A DNA stretch of 64,000 nt from Primula veris (Eukaryota > Streptophyta > Magnoliopsida > Ericales > Primulaceae). Both the position numbers and the translations under genes were made by a program. The DNA is taken from NCBI GenBank assembly GCA_963682055.1, contig OY821746.1, positions 9,325,992-9,389,991 on the forward strand, read 5' to 3'. Position 1 is the stretch's first letter; each line of letters starts with the position of its first letter. Under the pieces are notes generated by a model. That model did not search any database and was not told the DNA's origin. It saw only the letters and a program-made list of their open reading frames with translations. This document shows positions 47,788-59,365 of the stretch, one piece after another.

Positions 47788-49123
47788 TTACTGTTTTTTT
47801 GAGTTTTCTTTTTTGTTAAGCTTCTTTTTCTGACTTTTGGATAGAGTTTCTACCCAGATATCTTCAACATCTTCTTTTTCTGTTATAGATATAATACTTA
47901 CTTCTTCTTTTTCTTCCACATTCTCTTCAATTTCAGTAATACTCTTGATTTTACTTAGCAGTTGAAAGCTCTTTTCATTATTAAAACTGACCATAGCTTG
48001 ATCTAGATTAATACAGAGATTTTCTTCTTCTATGACCTCAATTGGCACTACCTTTACTGGAATGTCACAAATAATTTCTTCATCTATAATTTCTTCTATA
48101 CTATTTCCTTCATTAACAGGCACAACTTCTATTGTAGGAACTGTTGATTTGAAAGACAAATCATTGCTTAATCCACCCTCTATTACTTTTGGATCTTCTT
48201 TGGTTTTATGAAAAGCTCTTGCAACCCAGTCTTTGGTACTTTCTTTCTTCCTGAAGCTGTAGTTTTTCAATTTGACATTTATATTTTATCTCTTTAATCA
48301 CCTTTTCTTCTTCTGTTTTGCTTTCTTTTTTTGCATTCTTGAATTTGCATAACTGAATAGTATGACCTTGTTTATAGCAAAAACTGCAGTATTTTGGTAA
48401 TTCTTCGTACTCACAATATTGCCAAAACCCCACATCATTATCTTCACCATAGCCTATTCTTACTCTTTCAACTAGTTCCAAACTTAGGTCAACCTCAACA
48501 CATATCCTTGCTAAACTAGGCCTTGTAAGTTTTGAAGTTGGTTCATCTACCCTTAAAGGGGATCCAAAGGCCCTTGCTATAGAAAAAATACTAGAATTAT
48601 TATATAAATGAATAGGCAGCTTAGGAAGGTTGATCCAAACAGGTGCTACAGGGGACTCAAAATCTGGATCAAAGTCGTAATTCCACTTAAAGACACGCAT
48701 AGGAAAATTTTCTATATACCAGATTTTTTTTAGCCAAATTCTCGTAAAATCTTCTTCATGAAAGCATCGAATCAATATATGTTTATGGTCTAAAACTCCT
48801 ATATTAAAATTTGATTTTAAATCAATCTTCCCAAACAATTTTCTTATCACCTCAACTTCCGGTCTACCATGTGTAAATTTTCCTACTAGAGTATACTTAA
48901 AAGGTTCCGAAAGCTGTTTTACGTCGTCCATAGTGAAGTTAATGAGAGATTCTCCTTTATAACTTCCTACTTCTTTCAATTTTATTATAGGTTTCTTTGG
49001 CTGCGAACTTACTATTGATGCAAAAGTCTTCATTGGGGGTGGATCCGGAGACATACATTGGGGATTTCGTTTTGCAGTAGTAGATTTGTCTCTGACCGGT
49101 GATTCAGGATTTGGGATAGACAT
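47788..49123 (-). pseudogene. LINE ORF1: DUF4283-type RNA-binding protein with zinc knuckle
   Basis: Starts at ATG 49123 about 80 bp inside the element. The N-terminal domain (YTLVGKFTHGRPEVEVIRK, HILIRCFHEEDFTRIW, PVWINLPKLPIHLYN) is the DUF4283 fold of plant LINE ORF1, followed by the knuckle CSFCYKQGHTIQLC near 48,360. A one-base frameshift near 48,240 moves the frame; the rest (48,270-47,788) is acidic with a Lys-rich end. It would coat element RNA. ORF2 starts 57 bp after its stop. Confidence 0.88.
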
Positions 49124-49205
49124 AGCTGCGGCGGCTAGGGTTATTCACCCTAGTCGTCTCTCTCTTTCTCTCTCTAGTGTGTTTTAGCTTGATGGAATAT
49201 ATATT

Positions 49206-49222
49206 AATGTTATTAATAACTT
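49206..49222. repeat. Target-site duplication, 5' side of the second LINE
   Basis: Perfect second copy of AATGTTATTAATAACTT. Confidence 0.92.
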
Positions 49223-50004
49223 ACTATAATCTATAGTAAATGATTAAAACACAAAACCAAACATTTTTAACCATGCATAGAGGGCATCGGTTAGCTTTTT
49301 CCACTTAGTAAAGTCGCATATCTGTGTAAACTAGTACAAACTTTACCTTTTTACCATAAAACTATGGAATGTCAAAGACTTTTTGAACTGAAAACTTCAA
49401 GTCTTTTTCATATTATTAATAAACAGAAATATGCACATATATTTTAAGCTGATAGTAGCCGCAAATAGCTCGGCAAAAAAAAAAACCCGAGAAGACTTTG
49501 TTTGTCTAGTTGTTTATATGGAAACATATATGTATATAATACTGTACCAAATAGGCAAATACTGATATTATGAAATTATTTCAATACGTGGATAGTTGTA
49601 GCAGTAAATTGAAATTTATTTTTTGAAATAAAATTAATACTTAATACAGTATTTTTGTGGCACACTCCGATTAAACGGGTCCATCTCTCCCTTTCTATAA
49701 AATAAAAGCCTCTCTATTTATCCCTAACCCTAGTTGTCACCCGTCTCAGGGTAGGGTTGATGGCTCCCCTCTATCCCGAACTTCATAATTTGGTACTCTG
49801 ATCATCTTTCTCTCTTTGGATCCGGAATTTTTTTTGATCTTTTTTCCTTCTCTCACTTTTCTCCACACTTTAACGGTGTGCTGCTCTTGCTAAAAAGAGT
49901 AAATCTAATCCTTATGAGTTGGGGTTCACAAGGTTAGATCCGGTAGATCAAATCTTGGTACGTTGTGCCGCTGTGGGTATTCACGGATCTTCGCGGGTTC
50001 TTTC
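49223..50004. other. Intergenic stretch before the CACTA-like sequence
   Basis: No gene seen. About 49,660-49,990 is richer in C and T and has a TATAAAATA motif at about 49,697 followed by CCCTAACCCTAG; it resembles a promoter or leader region but no ORF follows. Confidence 0.35.
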
Positions 50005-50121
50005 CACTACAAAAAAAAAGGTTCAACCCAGGATGGATTTTGTAACAGATTTTTTCCCTAACGCCTTTATTGAAGACGGATTTTAAATTTACTGACGGAT
50101 TTTGTTATTTCTGACAGATTT
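50005..50121 (+). mobile_element. CACTA-like terminus interrupted by the large LTR element
   Basis: Starts CACTACAAAAAAAAAGG and carries repeated GACGGATTT/GATGGATTT/GACAGATTT subterminal motifs (50,031, 50,075, 50,095, 50,113), the organisation of a CACTA transposon end. The sequence resumes after 61547 with GGCCGTCGC. Its other end was not identified. Confidence 0.5.
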
Positions 50122-52254
50122 TGTAAAATCCCGTATTTTATTTTATTATATTTAGTCACTAATGTTAATATTTTAGGATTGTTTCGATATTTTGGTAAAC
50201 TTGGTGGTGTTATTAGTGGTACTAATATTTTGTAACTCAGACTAGTAATATGGACGGAATACAACACATTAAAAAATAATAGAAGTTATGTGTCGGATTA
50301 AATTCAAAGAAAAAGGAAACGTCAGATTGATTGATTGGAGAATAAATGTTCACCGTTTTCTTTTCCTATGAGTATAAGTAAGAGGCGGGGCTGTTAGTCT
50401 GATAAAACTCCCCACAACCATAGTTAAGCAATAGTATATATATAGTAGTAAGAAGAGAGAGAGAGATGGAGATAGCACAGCAGGCCGCCTTGGGGTCTAA
50501 TTTCTTTTCATCAAGGTAACTTCATCGTCTCATTTCCTTTCTAGGGTTGTTTGATAACATAAAAGTTAGGGTTGTTCTTGGAATAGAAATATACAACGGA
50601 TAATTGAGAATAAGAAAATAACGAGTAAAAGAATCTATTGATATTGTGCAACACAACCTCCAGTTAGTAGTACTATATTACTTAATGTATGCGTAGTTAT
50701 TAGGTAGAATCTTTTGACAGATTTATTAATTGGTTAACTCGATGTAAATATGTTAGTATACATGATTATTACAATTTTGGGTATTAGAATTGATAAGTAT
50801 AAACTTAACCGATAGCATGAGACTTGGATATTTAAGGTTGAATTGGAGGAATTCATGGGTTTTGTTATGAGTTTGGATGTTTTACATGTTATATCAACTC
50901 AAGACGGCAATCACCTATTTTACTGTTATCAAGAAAAAATACAGTTTTTGGACCATGAGAATGTGTTTTAGAGTGTAGCATCTTTAGACACTTTTCTCTC
51001 TTGATAGCATGTATTATTTTAGGTAAAGGTTTAGTATGATCTGTTATGAGTTATGTCAATTGTTTTTAACATAGGCTGGCTGAATAAGTAAATTGAATGA
51101 AGTCGATGTACACTTGTTTTGACAATTAGCTATTATATATATATTTATAGGTTAAGCTGTTTTTGGTAGCCTTGTTTAATAGAGATATTCGGGTTAACGA
51201 CAATCCGAGTCAGGTGAGTGGGTTTTGTCTTACTATTACAAAGTATTCCGTTACACATTTTTGACAAGTATCGTAAGCTCGTTTTATTATTATCAAAGTA
51301 CTATCTATATTTATATGATTTCTGTATCAAAGAAAGAAATGAACAAAAGAACAAAGAAAGTGATTATGTGCATGTTCTGTACAAAGATTTGAATGAGATT
51401 ATTATTTTTTATGATTTGTATTTGAGACCATGAGAATAAGTCCAACGGAGAATCCCCAAATAAGGGGAAGAGGAAAGTGGGGTGACGTTGGCAACTAAAC
51501 GAAAGAGTTTAGTTCTCAACGGTTAACTTAGCGATTGTACATAGCTTCGTTAACCGGAACGTTTTAAGGAAGAGACTCAGCCGTCATGTTGTGGTGACCT
51601 TAATTACGTAGTGCACGTATGGTTTATACATCTGAGAAAAAGATCGACGGTAAAGAGATTGAGTAAGTCAATCGGGCTTGGTACCCTAAGATATACATAT
51701 TATCATTTTAATTTTATCATAAAAAGAAAGAAAGAGATTTTTATTATTATTATTGCGATGGATTTTTAATCTTGATGAACGAAAATTGAAGAGTTTATTC
51801 TAAATCCTTATGCATTGAGAATTTTATTTGAAGAAAATATTATTTTGCAAGAAACTGAAAAGAAAAATCTTATTTTCGACCCGTATTATATATTGTGAGG
51901 CTTTCTCTCTCATTGAGCTCGTTTGGCTCACCCGTCTCCTTTTTAAAATGTTTTCAAGTTAACGAGCAGATAATTAGAGTTGATATCGAGTCAGTTTGGA
52001 GACTAGACAAACCTTTAAGATTATGTGTTAATTCTGCTGCGATTACATTTTTATTTTAGCTTGTAAGAGATTAAGTTCTTGTAATTAACGTAATTTTCGA
52101 GATTATATTTAATGAAAATTTGGATAGAAATTTGAGTCGATTTAATGAGTAATTTAGTGAGATTTTTATAGTTGTTCTATTTAGGCTTTGTTTAGCACGT
52201 GCCGCCACACGTGTTATTCAGTCGTGTGACACCCATCGGGTCTAGGATGTTACA
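50122..52254 (+). repeat. 5' LTR of the large element
   Basis: Highly similar to 59366-61542 over its whole length. Confidence 0.95.
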
Positions 52255-53118
52255 TTTTTTGGTATCAGAGATAAAGGTCCTAGGCTTGTATCGGTAGTTC
52301 ACTTACGCTTGATGAGGTCTGGTCCCCAATGTAGGTCCTAAGTTAAAAGATTTATTCTGTTTGGTCGGTTATTGTTGAGGGTGGAGTACTTTATTTTGTA
52401 AACTGTTATTGAGTAGGAAGTTAGAATTTGGTATTTGTTTTATTTTGGTTAAAAGTGAATTGCATGGTTGTAGTGACATGCATTAAAGGTAACTTTAGAG
52501 ACTCTGGTTATTTACGTTACTATTAGTATACAGTTTAAGATTAACTAGTATTGTATGCTTCTTAGACAATTGAACTTATGGCATAAGTATTTGGATAATG
52601 AGATTTGTAAGGTTGAATTCAGAAAATGACGGTTTACTTATTTGAGTTGGGTTATTTGTTCTTAATTGTGGCTGGAATTTCCGTATCGTTATCCATTGGT
52701 AGCTTAGTTGTAATACAATATTCGTTAGCTAGGTTATATGGTTGTAGCTATTGTTGTTCTTTCGTATTGCAGATGCATTGTATATCTCCGATTTGAATTT
52801 TGAAAGGTTGGAATTAAAGTTGATTCGGTTAGAAGAACATATAAGTATATGATTTCATAACTTCTTATAAGGATAATAAGTAATCAAAGTTAAGGATTAC
52901 TTATTCATTTTATTTACATAGTTTGGAGATGGACTTTAAGGTTTCGTCAGTAATGGAGTATGAAAGATATTGGTATGTAGTATGTGTAGGGTGTTTTTGT
53001 AGTGTTAGTATTTTATTGATGGCGTAATCTAAGTGCTGTTTTTATTTATATTATATTTTTGGTGATGTACCTGAAAATTCCTATACGAGGCTTTATATAG
53101 TTTACTATCATTACCCTT
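52255..53118 (+). other. 5' internal region of the large LTR element
   Basis: Primer site at 52260-52270, then AT-rich sequence with no ORF of note. The GCGAG at 53119-53123 is the left duplication of the nested Copia. Confidence 0.6.
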
Positions 53119-53123
53119 GCGAG

Positions 53124-56100
53124 TGTTGGGTCGAAACGACCACTCATTCACATAAAATGACAACGCAAAATATAGAGAGGGAAAGAACTCTTATAATATC
53201 AAACTCAAACTAAATTTTGGTGTGTTTACAAATGGAAGTAAAGCACCTATTTATACTAAACTCAAGAGAACATCAAAGGTCTTGAGGTATCAACATTTAT
53301 TCTAGAAAATCAAAAGACATAATTTATTCATGTATCCATATCAAAGGTCTATGCATGTATCCGAAAGGTTCATGACATTAAAGCAAAGATTGTACCAAAC
53401 AATTTATTATTTCAACACTCCCCCTTAAACTTGTTTGGCAATGCTTCTTCAACGTCGATCGGTTCACAACCCGCAAAGAGACAAAAGAGAGTAACGTTGT
53501 CGTCGATTCTTTCGGTCACTTTGTATAAGTCTTGTAAGGTTCGAAAACGTTTGGGCCTTTCGCTTGAACTTTCATCGCTCGCGGATCCTACTTCGCCATG
53601 CGAAGGAGGTGATGGTGGTGGCGTCATGGGCTCCTCTTCTACTTGAACTTGCTCGTCTTCCTCATCGCAATATTAAGGAAAGAAATTATAGTCGTCCTCC
53701 ATTTTGTCGAAATTCCACATTCCTTCTTCATCGAACTCAACGTCTCGGCTCACAACAAATTTTCCGTTCTCCGGATTGTATAGCTTGTAATCTTTTGCCC
53801 TCGGGTCGTAGCCAATGAATATAAACTTCTCGCTTTTAGCATCCAATTTGGACCTTTTTTGGTCCGGAACATGAGCATATGCGATGCTCCCAAAAACTCT
53901 TAAATGCGCTATTCCCGGCTTTCTTCCACTCCACACTTCTTTGGGAGTTTTACCCCAAACACTTCGAGATGGGGATCGGTTCGACAAATAAACCGCACTA
54001 TCAACGGCCTCGGCCCAAAATTCTTTTGGAATATTTTTGCTTTTCAACATACTACGAGCCATATTTAAAAGAGATCGATTTTTTCTTTCAGCAACCCCGT
54101 TTTGTTGTGGGGTATAGGCAACCGTCAAAGGACGAAAAATTCTTTTTTCTTCGCAATAATTTCAAAATCACTTGAGAGAAATTCTCCCCCTCGATCTGAT
54201 CTCAAAGAATTTATTTTGTGACCACTTTCATTTTCAACACGAGCTTTAAATTTTTTGAAAGCATCAAAAACATCGGATTTTTGCTTCAAAAAATAAACCC
54301 AAGTCTTTCGACTAAAATCATCAATAAAAAGAGCAAAATAATTGCTTTTTCCAAGAGAACTTGGTTTAATAGGACCACAAATATCTGTATGAACAAGTTC
54401 CAACGGTTTTTTAGCTCTTGTAGTCGCTTGTTTCGGAAAACTTTTCCTCGGTTGTTTTCCAAACAAACATGCCTCACAAAGTTCATCAACATGATCAATA
54501 TGAAGTAAACCTTTCACCATATTTTTACTACTCAACAATTTCAAACCACCAAAATTAAGATGCCCAAATCTCAAATGCCAAAGCCATGATTTTTCTTTAA
54601 AACACGCTTTCAAACATTTAGCCCCAACATTTTGAATATCCAAAGAAAACATTCTATTTTTTGACATAGGCACTTGCGCAACCAAATTTCCATTTTTATC
54701 TTTTAAAACAAGGCTAAGGTTTTCCACACATAATAGCCTTTTTCCAAGAGTTGTCCCAAACTCAAAATATTAGATTTCATATTAGGGACATAATAAACAT
54801 TCGAGATAAAATCATTTTCTCAATTTTTCAATTGGATTAAGACTTTTCCCTTCCCTTTCACCGGAATTTTAGATTTATCACCAAAATAAATATCTCCATT
54901 TGCCGTTTCATCAATTTTGGTAAACATATTTTTATTACCACACATATGGTTGCTAGCCCCCCGTATCTAAATACCATGTAGTAATTTCTCCGCTTTTATT
55001 TTTCATTATGCGCAAATAAAAGTGTAGAACGTTCTTCATTTTCTTTAGCAAAATTAGCTCTTTCCTCCATTTTATTTTTACCCAATCTACATTCGGAAGC
55101 GTAATGCCCAAAATTTTGACAATTATAACATTTAATTTTGGACTTGTCATACCTTGGTTTTCCACCAAAATTTTCCCCTCTTCCACGGCCTCTTGTCGAA
55201 TACGAGCTTGGCCTCCTTTCTTCTTTCTCAAAAGAATTGTAACCTCCACGGATGTACCTTTGACCTCGTCCTCTTCCTCCTTGGTTTTTCGAATTGCCAA
55301 CATTCTTTTCGTCCATGCTAAGCTTCGTTTGGAGAGCTTGTTCGAGCGGCTCTTCCTTGACAACTCTTTTATTGATTTTGTCCTCATGCGCTTGAAACGA
55401 ACCTAAAAGTCGGTCCACCGTCATAGTTTCCACATCTTTAGACTCCTCGATAGCCATGACAATATAATCCCACTTGGAGTCTAAAGAGCGTAGAATTTTT
55501 TCAACCACACGTGTGTCATCTAAAACTTTTCCACATCTCTTCATTTGGTTCACGACCGTTTGGACTCGTGAAAAATAATCATCAACGCACTCGGATGCCT
55601 TCATCCGCAACGCCTCAAAATTACCACGTAAGGTTTGAAGTCGTACCTTCTTGACCTTGTCAACTCTTTTGAATGAATTCTCCAAGATGTCCCACGCCTC
55701 CTTACTCGAGGTCGCACATGCCACCTTTTGGAACATCATTTCGTCCAAAGCATAATGAAGGATGGTGAGAGCTTTTCAATCCTTTTTCACCAACTCCACT
55801 GCCGCCTCTTTTTGTGCTCGAGAGGCGCCTTCTCCGGGTTCCACACATCCGTTCTCTACGGCTTCCCACACATCTTGGGAACTAAGAAACACCTTCATTC
55901 GTATACTCCAATTATCGTAAAAATCCTTTTTAAGGATAGGGATAAATGGGGTCATATTTCCGGCCATTAGGACCGTCTTGCTCTGATACCATTGTTGGGT
56001 CAAAACGACCACTCACTCACATAAAATGACAACGCAAAATATAGAAAGGGAAAGAACTCTTATAATATCAAACTCAAACTAAATTTTGGTGTGTTTACAA

Positions 56101-56286
56101 ATGGAAGTAAAACACCTATTTATACTAAACTCAAGTGAACATCAAAGGTCTTGAGGTATCAACATTTATTCTAGAAAATCAAAAGACATAATTTATTCAT
56201 GCATCCATATCAAAGGTCTATGCATGTATCCGAAAGGTTCATGACATTAAAGCAAAGATTGTACCAAACAATTTATTATTTCAACA
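53124..56286 (-). mobile_element. Nested Ty1/Copia element lacking RT and RNase H
   Basis: 294-bp LTRs at 53124-53417 and 55993-56286 (about six differences by eye), TGTTG...CAACA, flanked by GCGAG (53119-53123 and 56287-56291). On the minus strand: primer site TGGTATCAGAGC (55980-55991), gag, protease, integrase, then directly the polypurine tract AAGGGGGAG next to the 3' LTR. RT and RNase H are absent, so it is an internally deleted copy. Confidence 0.94.
53418..55967 (-). pseudogene. Copia gag-protease-integrase remnant
   Basis: Starts MAGNMTPFIPILKKDFYDNW at 55967. Gag has the UBN2-type region ([30 protein letters not shown]) and knuckle [14 protein letters not shown] near 55,100. The protease active site WYLDTGG carries an extra G (run at 54957-54962) where DTGAS is usual. 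GAG-pre-integrase: LWHLRFGHLNFGGLK with the CEACLFGKQPRKSF block. Integrase core: HTDICGP, FIDDFSRKTW, LRSDRGGEF and TPQQNGVAERKNR (D, D, E). Lesions include TGA at 55776-55778 (former Trp likely), a stop near 54,825, frameshifts near 55,010 and 54,145 and TAA near 53,673. After the linker ending VEEAL the sequence passes straight to the polypurine tract. Confidence 0.9.
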
Positions 56287-59200
56287 GCGAGATCTTAGTT
56301 TACTGAGTTGGGAATCTTCGTGTGAATTTTAACTTGAAGGACCAGAAATTTTGATAACTTGTACCTAACCTCAATTCTTTCATTGTAGCTGAGTAATAAC
56401 TTGTATTATTATTTATTGGGTACACTATCAATGGAGATAATCAGGTTGTGTTTCTAGTTTAGAATTTCGAATTTTGAAGCAATAATTGGCAGGTGATGTG
56501 TACAAGAGTTAGTATATAGGAATTCAGTTGGTTTAACAAGTTGTGGGTATGGTATTGACTAATGAGGAAAATAGTTTTGATGATTAATATTCCAAGGAAA
56601 GAGAAAGGGTTGGTGTTTAGTGTAGCTGCACTTAGTAGTTTTACTTTCTGGATTGCTAGCTTCATCTATGGATTGGGAAATTTTTTGTGGAAGTTCCGGC
56701 GTTCATACGCTTTTGGATTTTGAGAACAGTTCAGAAGATCTTGGTTAGGTTTAGTACTAGACACGATAAGAAATTTGTAGTTCTTGAAACTGATTAGGTA
56801 AACTTATGGAGGATAAGCATGATGTGTTTGAGAATGAGAATAAGCATTGATATTATGGGCTAGCTAAATTGGTTCTATGGGATTCTTATATGTTAAATTT
56901 TGCAGCCATATAGTTTCTCCATTTATGACAATTATTTTACGATTTCCGCTGGTACTTATACTTTTGGTAATGATAGTTTGGGCTTATTTTACTATTAAGT
57001 ACCATCTAAACCAGGGCGGTCCGAACCCTTAGCTAACAATTTTAGCTGTTACTTTCGGTTAGTCTCGTCCTGTGCAGTATTCATAAAATTTGTTAACTTG
57101 TGTTTTAGAGGATAGAAATACACAGAAGTCTAAGTGTACAAAATTAAATAAGGTTGGATTATGCGATACTAAGTAGTATCTTTTGTTTGAGATTGTGTAT
57201 GCTAGTCATGAACTTGTTTTGTAAAGATATTGTTCTAGGAGGTGATTAGTTAGAGAAAATTCCGCTAGCTTATTTAGTTGGTAGAAATGAATTTAAAAAA
57301 TATTTTAGTTAAAGTTAGTTCCGTGTTCAGTGTTAAGTCCTCGTGATTTTGGAAGAGCTTTTGGGTGGTTCTTGTTGAGTGATTTGATGGCGTGCTTACA
57401 TTTCTCTATCACTAGAAGATATGTTGTGAAAGAGAGTAAAATATTATAAGTTTCTTGCATGGTCAATTTGAGAAAATCGTATTCAGTTGTAACTTTAGAC
57501 TTTATACTAGTGTCTTCAAGCAGTCGGAAATAAGTAAAAGTGTAGGTTTGCTAGAATTAAAAGCAAAGGGCGATAACAAGTGATTTTTATTTTGGCTGAT
57601 GTTAGAATGTAAGTTGTTGGAGGCAAGTTGGAAGTAAAAGACCTGATTTATTTGGTTGTTAATTGGTTATGAGAAATTTTGCACGTATAAAAGATTCTCT
57701 TGAGTGAAAGGATGCCAGCTCGGAGCAGTTATAGGAGATGTAAGATTGGTGATAGCGAGGTTCAGAGGTATTAATTTACGGTATGAGCTATCTTCAGTTA
57801 GTATCAGTACTTGTGGATGTATAGTTTTTTTTCCCCTCCAGATTTGGTAAATATGGAAGTGTATACACGAGTTGGAATCTAAATCAGATATTTATAATTA
57901 GCAATGGCGTTTGGATATTTTCTTTGGGTGTTTAGGAGTAACAAATATAAAAGCTAATTGTTGATGGTTGTGCCGGGTATATTGTTACATTGTTAGTTTT
58001 AGATATGAAGCTGTTGTCTTTAAGTTATTATGGTAAGTAAAGAGTTTAAATTTTATTAGTTTGTTTGTCTAATGATATAGGAATGTGATTATGTAAATGA
58101 CAAAGTTACCTTCTAAGCATGATGGAGAATTGATAGGCGAAACTATCGATGAAGTGGACATTAATAATGTTAGCTTGTTAGTTAATCTGACACGGGTCAT
58201 AACTACATTTTCTTTTCCTTCATTTTATATCATGGTGTAATTTAAAGTAAGACTTTATGATTTTCTTCAGGTTTAAAGTATGGTAGTTTTTACCGGTTAA
58301 TGAAGTTGTATGCTTAACAGAGATGGAAACATATTGGTGTGTCACTACATTTGTTTGGCTGAAATTTTAGCTAGCGGACGTATCTATCTTACTTCAGGTA
58401 TTACAAGCAAAATTTAGGATTTGTTACGAATAGTGTATCTCTCAATTTGGTTATTCCCTCCACATATTTATTGTTTGAATATGGATGTTAGCAACTCTAG
58501 GATTAGTTTCCAGTTGAATATTGATTGTTAGAAAGATTTTTGGTTTGACGGTTAAGATGACAAGTATTGGTTGCGTGATGGAGAAACAAGGAAGAGGTGA
58601 TCCTAACAGTTTTAATGGCGTATCTAATTTGGGACAATTAGTACAAGTTTTAAAGCCAGATAAGTATTATCGGTTGGATCATTATGATCGTTACTTTAGC
58701 TAATTTTGGTATTTAAGTTTATAGTCGATGGTAACAGCTACAAATATATTATTTGGTATTCTACAGAGTTCTTCTAGCAATGGTATAGGTTCACATTGAG
58801 GATGGGAAAATGACAAGTCGATAGAACTATTTTGGGTTTTCTTGTAGAGGTTAAAATGGGTTGTTGATGAAATTAAAAACCGAACATAAACTTAGCACCA
58901 GTATTTTTTTTACTTTATCAGGGCGTGTAACGGAAGCACGCGAAATAGAAATAGATGTTAAGGTAAAGGAGTTATTTCGTTTCTTGATGGAACTTCCTGA
59001 CGGAGATAGTGTGAAAACTGAGAACTACTATTATTGATGTAAATTCAGTCGTGTTAGGTAAGCAGGAGTTATTACACTAGGGAAATAAAAGCAGAGGTTA
59101 GCAAGTAATGACTTTGAAGATAAGTTCTGGTGAGGAATTTTTGAGCACATCACTAATATTGAAAATTATTTGTTAACCAACATTTTTGAGTAAACATTTA

Positions 59201-59365
59201 GCATATTTTAAGGAGTGACATCTTTATTGAGATAGATGGATAATGTAGACCGAGTTATATAAGGAGTTGTCATCCTAATGTCAATGACAATTTTGAATCT
59301 GGTATGTTCAGCAGGACTTGATCAAGGTTAAGTTTCGGGACGAAACTTCTGTAAGTGAGGAACAG
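56287..59365 (+). other. 3' internal region of the large LTR element
   Basis: About 3 kb with only short ORFs (longest about 60 codons near 58,521-58,703), none with a retroelement motif. The last 40 bases contain TTTCGGGACGAAACTTC and GTGAGGAACAG next to the LTR, the likely polypurine-tract region. Confidence 0.6.

Larger units (their letters stand above)
43295..49205 (-). mobile_element. Near full-length plant LINE
   Basis: 5.9-kb minus-strand element with a perfect 17-bp target-site duplication and a short A tail (poly(T) at 43294-43301). It has a 5' UTR of about 80 bp, ORF1 and ORF2, and a 3' UTR of about 340 bp (43295-43633). Only four coding lesions were seen: one frameshift in ORF1, two stops in ORF2, and none in the RT core. 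It is much better preserved than the LINE at 4662-7960. Confidence 0.94.
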
